Of a stretch of 49,099 nucleotides of DNA, positions 40,645-49,099 are shown piece after piece. The DNA lies in NCBI GenBank assembly GCA_021405325.1, contig QWII01000075.1, forward strand, positions 1 to 49,099. Direction: 5' to 3'. The DNA comes from Caldilinea sp. CFX5 (GTDB lineage: Bacteria; Chloroflexota; Anaerolineae; Caldilineales; Caldilineaceae). A program made the translations under genes and the position numbers. The first letter of the stretch is position 1. The number at the start of each line of letters is the position of its first letter. A model generated the notes under the pieces. That model was given only the letters and a program-made list of their open reading frames with translations, did not search any database and had not been told where the DNA came from.

Positions 40645-41526
40645 ATGCAAGCAACGGTGACAAGGCAAGAGGAGCAGGCGCCACTGACCCCTGCCCTGCT
40701 GACAAAGTTGGCGCAGATGCGCGCCATCATGTACGAATGTGGCTCGGTGTTGGTCGCCTATTCGGGCGGGGTTGATAGTGCGCTGGTGATGGCGGTGGCC
40801 CATCGCGCGTTGGGGGATAAAGCGCTGGCCTGTATCGGCATTTCGCCCAGTTATCCTGTGCGCGAGATGCGCGATGCCGTCAAGCTGGCTGAGGAGTTGG
40901 GCATCCCCTACCGGCTGGTCAATACCGAGGAATATCTCGACCCTAACTATGCCGCCAACCCCAACAACCGCTGTTACTTTTGTAAGTCGGAGTTACACAA
41001 CCAACTGAAAAGTATCCTGGCTAAAGAAGGCTGGGGCGTTGTGCTGGACGGCAACAACGCCAGCGATGTCGGCGATTATCGACCGGGGATGGCGGCGGCG
41101 CGTGAACGGGGCGTGCGTTCCCCGCTCTTAGAGGCCAATATCACCAAAGCCGAGGTGCGCGCCCTGGCCCATCATCTGGGTTTGCCGGTCTGGGACAAGC
41201 CGGCCATGGCCTGTCTTTCCTCACGCGTTCCCCACGGCACGCCGATTACGCCTGAATTGTTGCGTCAGATCGAAGCGGCGGAGGATGTGTTGGTTGAATT
41301 GGGCTTCCGCCAATTCCGCGTGCGCCACCACAACGAGATTGCCCGCCTGGAATTGCCTGCCGAAGAGTTCGCCAAAGCGATTGAACAGCATAGCACGCTC
41401 GTCAACGGCATCAAGGCCGCCGGCTACCGTTTCGTCACCCTGGATCTGGCCGGTTTCCGCAGCGGGTCACTCAATGGAGCTAATACAGCCATTCCATTGC
41501 TGATGCCGGACAGCGCCTTGCATTGA
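40645..41526 (+). CDS. larE: ATP-dependent sacrificial sulfur transferase LarE
   Basis: PP-loop enzyme that adds sulfur to the biosynthetic precursor of the nickel-pincer nucleotide cofactor. 293 aa. PP-loop SGGVDS (40-45), substrate-site regions NNRCYFCKSEL (108-118) and LDGNNASDVGDYRPG, and KPAMACLSSRVPHG with Cys190, the position of the sacrificial cysteine in Lactobacillus LarE (Cys176). Other cysteines (110, 113) are also family-conserved. ATG at 40645 has GGAG upstream; a longer ORF from 40576 is rejected. larC starts 9 bp after the stop codon. Confidence 0.93.
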   Translation: MQATVTRQEEQAPLTPALLTKLAQMRAIMYECGSVLVAYSGGVDSALVMAVAHRALGDKALACIGISPSYPVREMRDAVKLAEELGIPYRLVNTEEYLDPNYAANPNNRCYFCKSELHNQLKSILAKEGWGVVLDGNNASDVGDYRPGMAAARERGVRSPLLEANITKAEVRALAHHLGLPVWDKPAMACLSSRVPHGTPITPELLRQIEAAEDVLVELGFRQFRVRHHNEIARLELPAEEFAKAIEQHSTLVNGIKAAGYRFVTLDLAGFRSGSLNGANTAIPLLMPDSALH

Positions 41527-41535
41527 CCACTACTT

Positions 41536-42705
41536 ATGATTGCTTATCTTGACCTTCCTTCCGGTATTTCCGGTGATATGTTTTTGGGCTGCCTGGTGGA
41601 CGCCGGTTGGCCGGTAGGTGAACTGGAAGCCACCATTACCCAACTCGGTTTGCCCGCCGGCAGTTGGACGCTGACCCAAACCAGCGTCATGCGCGGCCCG
41701 TTGCGCGCCACCCTGCTCGATGTGCGCGCGACCGTTGGTGATGCCCACCGTCACTTGCACCATATTCGTGAGATTATCAGCCGATCCCGCTTACCCCTGC
41801 CGATTCAAGAACGCGCTATCGCCGTCTTCACCCGGCTGGCGACGGCGGAAGCCAATGTGCATGGCAGCACCATTGAGGAAGTCCACTTTCACGAAGTCGG
41901 CGCCATTGACGCCATTATCGACATTGTCGGCGTCTGCGCCGGATTGGCGGCGCTGGGGGTGGAACGGCTCTACGCCTCCGGCGCGCCGCTGGGCGAAGGG
42001 TGGACGAACAGTGCGCATGGCCGCATTCCGTTGCCGGCGCCGGCCACCCTGGCCCTGCTCACCGCCGTGAACGCGCCCACCCGTCCTGCCCCCGGCCCTG
42101 GTGAATTGGTGACACCGACGGGAGCGGCGCTTCTGGCTGAACTGGCGACTTTTCACCAACCACGGATGAAGTTACAACGCATCGGCATCGGCGCCGGGCA
42201 GAAAGAATTTGCCTGGCCCAACGTGGCGCGTCTCTGGTTGGGGGAGCCGGTCGATGAGGGAGCACTCGTGCAGATGGAGACCAACATCGATGACATGAAC
42301 CCCGAACTCTACGCCGCCGTGAGTGATCAACTCTTTGCCGCCGGCGCACTCGATGTGTGGACGACGCCGATCCAGATGAAAAAGGGGCGACCGGCGGTTT
42401 TGCTCGGTGTCTTGGCGCCGGCCAGTCGTGAACAGGTGCTGGCCGATCTATTGCTGCGCGAGACAACCACCCTGGGGCTGCGTGTACACACCGTTCATCG
42501 GCATGAAGCGCCGCGCGATTTTATCACGGTCGAAACGCCCTATGGCGTAATACCGGTCAAGCGCAAATGGTTGTATAATCGAGTAGTGGGTGTCAAGCCG
42601 GAATATGATGCCTGTTTGCGGTTGGCGCAGGAACAGGGGGTGTCTGTTCGTCTGGTGCATGAAGCGGCCCAAGTGGCAGCTTTTGCTTTACTGAGCGCAG
42701 AGTAA
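41536..42705 (+). CDS. larC: Nickel insertion protein LarC (pincer cofactor)
   Basis: CTP-dependent nickel insertase that completes the nickel-pincer nucleotide. 389 aa in one uninterrupted frame, unlike the LarC1/LarC2 frameshift form of Lactobacillus plantarum. Hallmarks: AYLDLPSGISGDMFLGCLVD, HRHLHHIREII, HGSTIEEVHFHEVGAIDAIIDIVG (as EVHFHEVGAIDAI), TPTGAALLAEL and QMETNIDDMNPE. It is translationally close to larE (9-bp gap, no Shine-Dalgarno). larA and larB are absent here, so the target racemase/epimerase is elsewhere or different. Confidence 0.93.
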   Translation: MIAYLDLPSGISGDMFLGCLVDAGWPVGELEATITQLGLPAGSWTLTQTSVMRGPLRATLLDVRATVGDAHRHLHHIREIISRSRLPLPIQERAIAVFTRLATAEANVHGSTIEEVHFHEVGAIDAIIDIVGVCAGLAALGVERLYASGAPLGEGWTNSAHGRIPLPAPATLALLTAVNAPTRPAPGPGELVTPTGAALLAELATFHQPRMKLQRIGIGAGQKEFAWPNVARLWLGEPVDEGALVQMETNIDDMNPELYAAVSDQLFAAGALDVWTTPIQMKKGRPAVLLGVLAPASREQVLADLLLRETTTLGLRVHTVHRHEAPRDFITVETPYGVIPVKRKWLYNRVVGVKPEYDACLRLAQEQGVSVRLVHEAAQVAAFALLSAE

Positions 42706-42733
42706 TGAATATTTATCATAAGGAGACAAAATC

Positions 42734-43591
42734 ATGATCGAAAAACGCCCCTTTGGCCGCACCGGCCACATGAGCACCGTTACCCTCTTTGGCGCGGCGG
42801 CGTTGGGTCGCGTCAGTCAGGCCGACGCCGACCGCACACTGGATGTGCTACTCCAATATGGCGTCAACCATATTGACACCGCCGCCAGCTATGGCGACGC
42901 CGAAATCCGTATTGGCCCCTGGATGGAAAAGCACCGCAAGGATTTCTTCCTGGCGACCAAGACCGGCGAGCGCACCTACGAAAAGGCCAAAGAGGAGATC
43001 CACCGCTCCCTCGACCGCATGCGCACCGACTATGTCGATCTGCTCCAGTTGCACAACCTGGGTCATCCTGATGAATGGGACACGGCAATGGAACCAGGCG
43101 GCGCGCTGGAAGCAGCCATTGAAGCCAGGGAACAAGGGCTGGTGCGCTACCTCGGCGTCACCGGGCATGGTCTCTACATCGCCGCTATGCACCTGCGCAG
43201 CCTCAAACGCTTTGACTTTGATTCGGTGCTGCTGCCTTATAACTATGTGATGCAGCAAAACAGCAAGTACATGGAGGATTTTGAGAAGCTGGTCAAGCTC
43301 TGTGCGGAGCGCAATGTGGCCGTGCAGACGATCAAGTCGCTCATGCGCGGGCCGTGGGGCACGGAAGATCGCAACTACAGCGTTTGGTATGAACCGTTGA
43401 CCGACCAGGCGGATATTGATCGCGCTGTGCATTGGGTGATTGGACGCCCCAACATCTTCCTCAACACGACCGGTGATATTACACTATTACCCAAGCTGCT
43501 CGATGCCGCCAGTCGCTTTAGCCGGCGCACCCCTGACGCCGCCATGACAACCATGCTGCAAGAGCGCCGCATGAGTTCACTTTTTGCCTAA
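42734..43591 (+). CDS. Aldo/keto reductase family protein
   Basis: NAD(P)H-dependent oxidoreductase of the AKR fold, 285 aa. Catalytic tetrad visible as D48 and Y53 in [13 protein letters not shown]76 in LATKTGER, and H107 in LLQLHNLG. The C-terminal half has the AKR phosphate-site helix region but is shorter than classical AKRs, as in the bacterial AKR-like group. Substrate unknown. Strong AAGGAGA site; it follows larC by 28 bp and may share its transcript. A hairpin at 43621-43675 follows. Confidence 0.9.
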   Translation: MIEKRPFGRTGHMSTVTLFGAAALGRVSQADADRTLDVLLQYGVNHIDTAASYGDAEIRIGPWMEKHRKDFFLATKTGERTYEKAKEEIHRSLDRMRTDYVDLLQLHNLGHPDEWDTAMEPGGALEAAIEAREQGLVRYLGVTGHGLYIAAMHLRSLKRFDFDSVLLPYNYVMQQNSKYMEDFEKLVKLCAERNVAVQTIKSLMRGPWGTEDRNYSVWYEPLTDQADIDRAVHWVIGRPNIFLNTTGDITLLPKLLDAASRFSRRTPDAAMTTMLQERRMSSLFA

Positions 43592-43620
43592 GCAACCCCG
43601 GACGGTCACGGCGGTAGCCG

Positions 43621-43675
43621 GCGCAAGCCATTGAACAACGCTTACCTACGACAAACGTTGTTCAATGGCTTGCGC
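43621..43675. repeat. Perfect 20-bp inverted repeat, overlapping a promoter
   Basis: GCGCAAGCCATTGAACAACG (43621-43640) faces CGTTGTTCAATGGCTTGCGC (43656-43675) with a 15-nt loop. Position suits termination after the reductase gene; its last bases form the -35 of the next promoter. Confidence 0.9.
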
Positions 43676-43698
43676 TATTACTGCGTACCGTCTATAAT
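43670..43698 (+). promoter_or_regulatory. Promoter of first histidine kinase gene
   Basis: TTGCGC (43670-43675), a 17-bp spacer and a perfect TATAAT (43693-43698), about 85 bp upstream of the kinase start. The -35 lies within the right arm of the inverted repeat. Confidence 0.65.
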
Positions 43699-43781
43699 GT
43701 GCAATAAGCATTATTTGTTACAAAGCAACACTCGCCAGCTACACTTACTGCATTGCCGTTGAGGGGGAGGGGGTACACGCT

Positions 43782-45890
43782 ATGCCATCAGATGCTGTTT
43801 TACCTTCGCCTGTGCTTGGGGTTCTGTTGCACAGTGATGCCGCTGACGACCGATCCAGGGGCAATGACTTCACGGCCAGCCCATCGGTCATGTTACAAGT
43901 CGTGGATCGCCACGGTCGAATCGTCGATGTCAGCGCCCGTTGGTTACAGATGTTGGGTTATGCGCGTACCGCTGTGATCGGCCGTTCCTACACCGACTTT
44001 ATCACCCCGGCGACGCAACAATTAGCCGCAACCCTCTATATTCCGACCCTCCTGGAAGAAGGTCAACTCCGCGAAATTGAGTGTGAATTTGTCAGAGCCG
44101 AAGGCCAGACCTTATTGGCGACCATCTCCGCCCTGGTCCGGCGCACCGCCGCCGGCGAGATTGACCAGATCATTATTGCCCTGACGGACATTAGCGAACG
44201 CAAGCGCACCGAGCGCATGCTGCAAAAGATCGCCCGTTCGACGGCGACTGTCACCGGTGACACCTATTTTCAGACACTGGTCAGCGAACTGGTAGCCGCG
44301 TTTGGTGTGCGCATTGCCTTTATTACCGAATGCGCCAATCAGGAGTTGACCCGCGTGCGCACCCTGGCTTTTTGCAAAGACAATGAGTTTCGCGAAACCA
44401 TTGAATATGATCTAGCCGGCACCCCCTGCCAAGGAGTAATCGATGGCGCCATCGGCTATTATCCCGAAAACCTCGAAACGCTCTACCCCGCTGAAGTTGG
44501 CTTGGCAGCGTATATCGGCGTCCCCTTCTTTGATTCACACGGCAAAGTGTTGGGCCATCTGGTGGTATTGGATGATAAGCCGCTCCACTGCACCATCCAT
44601 GAACTGGCGCTGCTAGAGATCTTTGCTGCCCGCGGGGGCGCTGAATTAGAGTGCCAATACAAAGCGCGCGCGTTACGCAAACGCACGCAGGAGATCGACA
44701 ACATCTATGCCCAGTTGCAGGATGACAATCGCCGGTTAGAAGCGCTGGTGACCGAACGCACACATGAGATCGAACAGCGTCAACGCGCCGCCGAAACGCT
44801 GCGCGATCTCATGACCGTTCTCAACTCCAACCAGCCCTTGCAGGATCTCCTTGATGTTGCGTTAGAAAAAGCGACGACGCTTTTACAAGCGACCTGGGGC
44901 GCTGTCTACCTCTTGCAACCGACGCGGAAAACCTTGACGATTGAGGCAACCCACGGGCAGCCGACCACAGTGCGCCCCAGTGAACATCTGGTGCAAGAAC
45001 AACATCTGGTGCAACAGGCCATTGCCAAACGCCAGCCGGTCGTGGTCATCAACGGCGCACCGGCTACCGACACGCGGTTCACCGCCGGACAGACCCAGCT
45101 CGCCATTCCCCTCTTGCGGCAGGATCACACCAGCCAGGTGACGGAGAGCTACGGCGGGATCATTCTCGGCTACCCGACGGCGCGCGACTTTCGTGATGAA
45201 GAGATCCAATTGGCGGTAGCCTTTAGCGGCCAGGCCTCCCTGGTGTTGGAAAATGCCCGGCTGCGCCAACAAGTCGAGCAGATCGCTGTGCAGGAGGAGC
45301 GTGGTCGCCTGGCGCGCGAGTTGCACGATTCCGTGACCCAGTCGCTCTATAGCCTGACGTTGCTGGCCGAAGGCCGTCGCCGCCTACTCAATAACGGGCG
45401 CACCGAAGGCATTGACGAAGCGCTGCAAGAATTAAGCCAACTGGGCCAACAGGCGTTGCGCGAGATGCGTCTCCTGGTTCATGAACTGCGACCGCCGCTA
45501 TTGGAACAGGAAGGTCTGTTGGGCGCCCTGCACCAACGACTCAACGCCGTCGAAAAACGGGCCGGCATTGATGTACGCCTCACCACCGATACGCTTATCG
45601 AGCTGCCGCCGGCAGTGGAAGAGGGGTTGTACCGCATTGCCCAGGAAGCGCTCAACAATTCGTTAAAACATGCCGCAGCGACGGCTGTCACCATCATCCT
45701 GCGCAACACGAACCAGCAAGTGACCCTGGAAGTGATCGACAACGGCGTCGGTTTTGATCCGGCGACCAGCAACCGCGGCATCGGCCTGCACAGCATCAGC
45801 GAACGCACAGAAAAACTCGGCGGCCACCTCACCCTGCTCTCCGCTCCCGGCCAGGGGACGATCATTCGTGTACAGGCGCCGTTGGGTTAG
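43782..45890 (+). CDS. PAS-GAF-GAF sensor histidine kinase, NarL type (kinase 1)
   Basis: Cytoplasmic sensor kinase, 702 aa, no transmembrane segment. PAS (about 35-140; VVDRHGRIVDVSARWLQMLGY), a first GAF-like module (about 155-295; ITECANQELTRVRTLAF), a coiled coil (about 295-345), a second GAF (about 345-495), HisKA_3 with phospho-acceptor H515 in RLARELHDSVTQSLYSL, and HATPase_c with N-box EALNNSLKH, DNGVGFD and RGIGLHSI. HDxxxQ after the His is typical of NarX/DesK-type kinases. Start follows GAGGGGGAGGGGG. Its stop codon lies inside the palindrome at 45885. Paralog of kinase 2. Confidence 0.93.
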   Translation: MPSDAVLPSPVLGVLLHSDAADDRSRGNDFTASPSVMLQVVDRHGRIVDVSARWLQMLGYARTAVIGRSYTDFITPATQQLAATLYIPTLLEEGQLREIECEFVRAEGQTLLATISALVRRTAAGEIDQIIIALTDISERKRTERMLQKIARSTATVTGDTYFQTLVSELVAAFGVRIAFITECANQELTRVRTLAFCKDNEFRETIEYDLAGTPCQGVIDGAIGYYPENLETLYPAEVGLAAYIGVPFFDSHGKVLGHLVVLDDKPLHCTIHELALLEIFAARGGAELECQYKARALRKRTQEIDNIYAQLQDDNRRLEALVTERTHEIEQRQRAAETLRDLMTVLNSNQPLQDLLDVALEKATTLLQATWGAVYLLQPTRKTLTIEATHGQPTTVRPSEHLVQEQHLVQQAIAKRQPVVVINGAPATDTRFTAGQTQLAIPLLRQDHTSQVTESYGGIILGYPTARDFRDEEIQLAVAFSGQASLVLENARLRQQVEQIAVQEERGRLARELHDSVTQSLYSLTLLAEGRRRLLNNGRTEGIDEALQELSQLGQQALREMRLLVHELRPPLLEQEGLLGALHQRLNAVEKRAGIDVRLTTDTLIELPPAVEEGLYRIAQEALNNSLKHAAATAVTIILRNTNQQVTLEVIDNGVGFDPATSNRGIGLHSISERTEKLGGHLTLLSAPGQGTIIRVQAPLG

Positions 45891-45946
45891 TTGGTTGGTT
45901 CGTTGGTTGAGCTTGTCGAAACCAACGAACCAACCAACCCAACCAC
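45885..45946. repeat. GAGCTTGTCGA-core palindrome, copy 5
   Basis: GGTTAGTTGGTTGGTTCGTT (GGTT) and AACCAACGAACCAACCAACC flank the core GAGCTTGTCGA. The left arm supplies the TAG stop codon of kinase 1. Located between the two kinase genes; the rest of the 170-bp gap has only a small TAGGTATTTTTACCTA hairpin (45951-45966). Confidence 0.9.
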
Positions 45947-46063
45947 CAAATAGGTATTTTTACCTATCAACAATGTGTACTTCTCACCCTGTCAAGCAGA
46001 AACCGCTCATTTACAATATAGTAAAGAGTCTTTGTCGTATGCGGAAGAGACAGGCGTGGGTTC

Positions 46064-48175
46064 ATGAATGCAATTGTACAGGCAGCACAGGAACGGGCCG
46101 CGGCGCTTTATGACAACTACATGATGATGTTGCAGATGGTCGACCAGGAGGGTAAGGCCATTGTGGCGGTTAGTGAGCAATGGCTGACAACGCTGGGCTA
46201 TGCGCGCACCGAAGTGTTGGGCCATCTCCCTACCGCCTTTCTCAGCGAAGCCAGCCGTACCGTCATAGAGAAGAGTGTCCTGCCGCTGCTTGCCCAGAGC
46301 GGCTATCTCCAGGGCATTCCCTGTGAGCTACGGAAAAAGGATGGGACGCTGCTGCCGGTGCTGCTCTCGGTTATGTTGGAGCGCAATGAACAAGGGCAAG
46401 CGCTCCGTTGGTTTATGGTGCTGAATGACGACGCCCATCAGCCCCAAGCCGAAAAGTTATTGACCGAAATTGTCCAAAACTTTGGCATTGCCAGTAATGA
46501 CGATTTTTTTCAGACGCTGGTTAGCCATATTGCCAGGCGGTTACAGGCGCGCAATGTCTTTGTCACTGAATGTGTCAACCGCACAATGACACGGGTGCGC
46601 ACGCTGGCCTATATTCAGGGGCGTGATTTTGTCGAGAATATTGAGTATGATGTCACCGGCAGCCCCTGCGCCGGGGTGATCGGTGGTTCGCTCTGCTACT
46701 ATCCCGATCAACTCAATGCGCTCTTTCCAGTCGGCGATACGCGCGTCTCCTATCTGGGCGCGCCCTGTTATGATTCACAGGGGCGGATTCTTGGGCATCT
46801 GGCTGTGGTCAACGATAAACCTTTGCACTGCGCCGCCGAGGATCTCACCATTTTGGAACTCTTTGCCGCCCGCGCCGGCGCTGAGTTGGAACGCAAACAG
46901 GCCGCCGAACGACAGCGCAGCCCACAAGTCGAGTTGCAGCAGTTGAATCAACAGTTGGCGGCCTACAGCCGCGAGTTGGCGCAACAGGTGGCCGACCGCA
47001 CGCAGGAACTGGAACGCCGCCGCCAGGTGGCCGAAGGGTTGCGCGATCTGCTGACCATCCTCAACTCCAACCGCCCCCTCCAGGAGATGCTGGACTACAT
47101 TGTCAACGCCGCCACCCAGTTGCTCGGCACCAGCAGCGGCGCCATCTATGCCTTGCAGCCCAACGGCAAAACGTTGGTCGCCCAGGCCACCTGTGGGTTG
47201 CCGCCGGCCTACGCTTCCAACCTGACCTTTACCGCCGATAAGAGCTTTCTCGGTCAAGCTATTGTCAAACGGCAGCCGGTCGTCGTCTCTAACATCGCGG
47301 CGACGCTGGCGGAACAGCCCGATAGTCTGGATGAACAACGACAGGCGCTGCTGACCCACCATTACCATACGCTGCTGACCGTGCCGTTGCTACGCCAGGG
47401 TCAACAGCAAGCCGGTGATAAGCTCTATGGCGCCATTGCACTCTATTACCCGACGCCGCGCCCCTTTAGCGACGAAGAGATTGCGCTGGCGGTCGCCTTT
47501 GCCGCCCAGGCTACGCTGGCGATTGAAAATGCCCAACTGCGCCACCATGTCGAACAGACGGCGATCATGGCCGAACGCAGCCGGTTGGCCCGTGAATTAC
47601 ACGACTCCGTCACCCAATCGCTCTACAGCATGACCCTGCTCAGTGAGGGCTGGCGGCGCATGGCAGTGCGGGGCGAGTTGGCGCAGGTGGATGAACGGTT
47701 AGCCGAACTGGGCGAACTGAGCCGTCAGGCATTAAAAGAGATGCGGCTGCTGGTGCATGAACTCCTACCACCGACGCTGGAAAAGGAGGGGCTGCTTGGT
47801 GCGCTCTACCAACGCATGGCCGCCGTGGAAAAACGGGCCGGCATCGACGCCCGCCTGGTGGTGGATGAGGTGATGGAGTTGCCGACCGATCTGGCCGCGG
47901 CGCTCTACCGGATCGCCCAGGAGGCGCTCAACAATGCCCTGAAACATGCCGCGGCCACCGCCGTCACCGTCGCTCTGCGCCGCGAAGGCGATCAGCTTAT
48001 CCTGGAGATCAGCGATAATGGCAAAGGCTTTGCCGTCGCTGAAGTAGCGGCGCAAGGCGGCCTCGGCCTAAGCACCATGCGCGAACGGGCGGAGCAAGCC
48101 GGCGGTACGCTCACCATTCACGCCACCCCCGGTCAGGGCGCCACCGTCCGTGTCCAAGTGGCCCTCCCCCCCTAA
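46064..48175 (+). CDS. PAS-GAF-GAF sensor histidine kinase, NarL type (kinase 2)
   Basis: Cytoplasmic sensor kinase, 703 aa, co-linear paralog of kinase 1. PAS (about 15-125; MVDQEGKAIVAVSEQWLTTLGY), first GAF-like module (about 140-280; VTECVNRTMTRVRTLAY), coiled coil (about 280-330), second GAF (about 330-495), HisKA_3 with H513 in RLARELHDSVTQSLYSM, then HATPase_c (EALNNALKH, SDNGKGFAV, GGLGLSTMRERAEQAGG). Sensory sites differ most from kinase 1 in the PAS domain, so the two likely read different signals. Weak ribosome site. The response regulator gene starts 64 bp downstream. Confidence 0.93.
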   Translation: MNAIVQAAQERAAALYDNYMMMLQMVDQEGKAIVAVSEQWLTTLGYARTEVLGHLPTAFLSEASRTVIEKSVLPLLAQSGYLQGIPCELRKKDGTLLPVLLSVMLERNEQGQALRWFMVLNDDAHQPQAEKLLTEIVQNFGIASNDDFFQTLVSHIARRLQARNVFVTECVNRTMTRVRTLAYIQGRDFVENIEYDVTGSPCAGVIGGSLCYYPDQLNALFPVGDTRVSYLGAPCYDSQGRILGHLAVVNDKPLHCAAEDLTILELFAARAGAELERKQAAERQRSPQVELQQLNQQLAAYSRELAQQVADRTQELERRRQVAEGLRDLLTILNSNRPLQEMLDYIVNAATQLLGTSSGAIYALQPNGKTLVAQATCGLPPAYASNLTFTADKSFLGQAIVKRQPVVVSNIAATLAEQPDSLDEQRQALLTHHYHTLLTVPLLRQGQQQAGDKLYGAIALYYPTPRPFSDEEIALAVAFAAQATLAIENAQLRHHVEQTAIMAERSRLARELHDSVTQSLYSMTLLSEGWRRMAVRGELAQVDERLAELGELSRQALKEMRLLVHELLPPTLEKEGLLGALYQRMAAVEKRAGIDARLVVDEVMELPTDLAAALYRIAQEALNNALKHAAATAVTVALRREGDQLILEISDNGKGFAVAEVAAQGGLGLSTMRERAEQAGGTLTIHATPGQGATVRVQVALPP

Positions 48176-48178
48176 CCC

Positions 48179-48226
48179 ATCATTAACCATTGATGATTGT
48201 CCATTGTCCATTGTCCATTAACCATT
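48179..48226. repeat. CCATTGT heptamer array between kinase 2 and the regulator
   Basis: ATCATTAACCATTGATGATT followed by three CCATTGT units and TAACCATTA. The array ends right before the AGAGG ribosome site of the response regulator. Confidence 0.8.
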
Positions 48227-48239
48227 ACAGAGGTGTTGC

Positions 48240-48899
48240 ATGAACAGAAAGATCCGCATTCTCATTGCTGATGACCACGCCGTGGTGCGTCGTGGCTTAC
48301 GCACCATCTTGCTCAGTGAGCCGGAGATGGAATTGGCCGACGAAGCCGCCGATGGCATGGAAGCGGTCTTAAAAGCGCGCGCCTGTCGCCCGGATGTGAT
48401 TCTGCTGGACATGGTGATGCCGCGGCTCGATGGGCTGGGCGCGATCCAGCAGATCAAACAGGAAAATCCCGCCGCCCGCATCCTGGTGCTGACCAGCTTT
48501 GCCGAAGATGACAAACTCTTCCCGGCCATCAAAAGCGGCGCCCTGGGCTATCTGCTCAAAGATTCGGCGCCGGAACAGTTGCTCCAGGCGATCCGTGATG
48601 TCTACGCCGGCAAATCGTCGCTGGATCCCTCGGTCGCGCTCAAACTGATCCGCGAACTCAACCGCCCCTCCGACCTGCCGCTCAGCCCCGACCCCCTGAG
48701 CGACCGGGAGCTGGAGGTGCTCAAGTTGGTCGCCCGCGGTCTGACCAACCAGGAGATCGCCGATACGCTGATCATCGGTGAACGGACGGTCGGCAATCAT
48801 ATCAGCAGCATCCTCAGCAAATTACACCTGGCTAATCGCACCCAAGCGGCGCTCTATGCCCTGCGCGAAGGGATTGCGACACTGGAAGAGACGCGCTAA
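48240..48899 (+). CDS. NarL/LuxR-family response regulator
   Basis: Transcription factor, 219 aa. The receiver domain (about 4-120) has the acidic pair D11/D12, phospho-acceptor D57 in VILLDMVMPRLDG, T85 in VLTSF and K107 in YLLKDSA. The LuxR/GerE helix-turn-helix (about 152-215) shows LSDRELEVLKLVARGLTNQE (as LSDRELEVLKLVARG) and ERTVGNHISSILSKL. It is surely the partner of the upstream NarL-type kinase 2 and probably of kinase 1 as well, because there is only one regulator for the two kinases. DNA target unknown. Confidence 0.95.
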   Translation: MNRKIRILIADDHAVVRRGLRTILLSEPEMELADEAADGMEAVLKARACRPDVILLDMVMPRLDGLGAIQQIKQENPAARILVLTSFAEDDKLFPAIKSGALGYLLKDSAPEQLLQAIRDVYAGKSSLDPSVALKLIRELNRPSDLPLSPDPLSDRELEVLKLVARGLTNQEIADTLIIGERTVGNHISSILSKLHLANRTQAALYALREGIATLEETR

Positions 48900-48929
48900 G
48901 GGTCCGTAAAAATATAACTTGAGACAAGG

Positions 48930-48986
48930 CTCAGGGCGCGTCCGTGACGCGCCCTAGCCGATTGCGCGTCACGGACGCGCCCTGAG
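48930..48986. repeat. Long GC-rich inverted repeat after the regulator gene
   Basis: CTCAGGGCGCGTCCGTGACG (CGC) faces GCGCGTCACGGACGCGCCCTGAG around an 11-nt loop: a 23-bp perfect stem. Likely terminator or palindromic element; no T-tract. Confidence 0.85.
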
Positions 48987-49055
48987 CAGTAATTTACATT
49001 GGTAGCCATGCAAAGGTAGTGATAATCAGACGATAGGTAGAGAAGCATTAGAGTG

Positions 49056-49099
49056 ATGAATAAAGAACCCAATGGCGCCGATATGATTGGCGAGCTTTT
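49056..49099 (+). CDS. Possible start of a further gene, cut by the window end
   Basis: ATG at 49056 opens a frame (MNKEPNGADMIGEL) that runs off the window. No strong ribosome site (GAGAAG about 12 bp upstream). Too short to identify. Confidence 0.3.
   Translation, partial: MNKEPNGADMIGEL

Overview
The window looks like a chromosomal segment of a Chloroflexota bacterium (Anaerolineae/Caldilineae-like). This is inferred from the GC-rich coding style, many GT-B glycosyltransferases, an M29 aminopeptidase, a PHAX-type RNA-binding-domain protein, a secreted protease ending in a FLPLV-type tail, tandem NarL-family kinases, and abundant short tandem and palindromic repeats between and inside genes. 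No phage, plasmid, transposase or CRISPR locus was seen, and the gene content is mostly chromosomal housekeeping plus cell-surface functions.

Layout. 0.2-6 kb: tRNA m1A58 methyltransferase (trmI), a glycosyltransferase, a Cas4/RecB-like nuclease and a long RecJ that has taken up a heptamer repeat in frame. 6-9 kb: a decayed small gene, glpD, a 2H phosphoesterase and a small hypothetical protein. 9-12.1 kb: a minus-strand polysaccharide unit (deacetylase plus two overlapping GT4 genes). 12.5-15.4 kb: a secreted matrixin-like protease and a sugar-type solute-binding lipoprotein whose 5' end is built from a repeat element. 15.5-18.7 kb: gcvT-gcvH, tRNA-Arg(TCT) with a clear promoter and terminator, and an M29 aminopeptidase. 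19.2-26.4 kb: the PHAX-domain protein, then a minus-strand run dinG - resB-like - (palindromes) - udk - glycosyltransferase. 26.5-31.5 kb: two paralogous membrane proteins, a GT2, another membrane protein, a short zinc-ribbon/P-loop protein and a GT4.

31.6-36.4 kb: three minus-strand secreted LysM proteins, two of them close paralogs made of SpaA/prealbumin-like repeats followed by a C-terminal LysM, the third a LysM with a Tyr/Asp/His/Gly-rich tail. 36.8-39 kb: isoprenoid genes (type 2 IPP isomerase and a GGPP-type synthase). 39-43.6 kb: a DUF58 protein, larE and larC for the nickel-pincer cofactor, and an aldo/keto reductase. 43.8-48.9 kb: two paralogous PAS-GAF-GAF-HisKA_3 kinases followed by one NarL/LuxR response regulator.

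The least explained material is (i) a palindrome family with the constant core TTGAGCTTGTCGAA and low-complexity GGTT/AACC arms, present at least five times, (ii) 7-8 bp tandem arrays that also enter recJ and two glycosyltransferase genes without stopping them, (iii) a two-copy MITE-like element, one copy of which supplies the start region of a lipoprotein gene, (iv) a bacterial protein with the RNA-binding domain of the eukaryotic snRNA export adaptor PHAX, and (v) the cysteine-bracketed LysM surface cluster.
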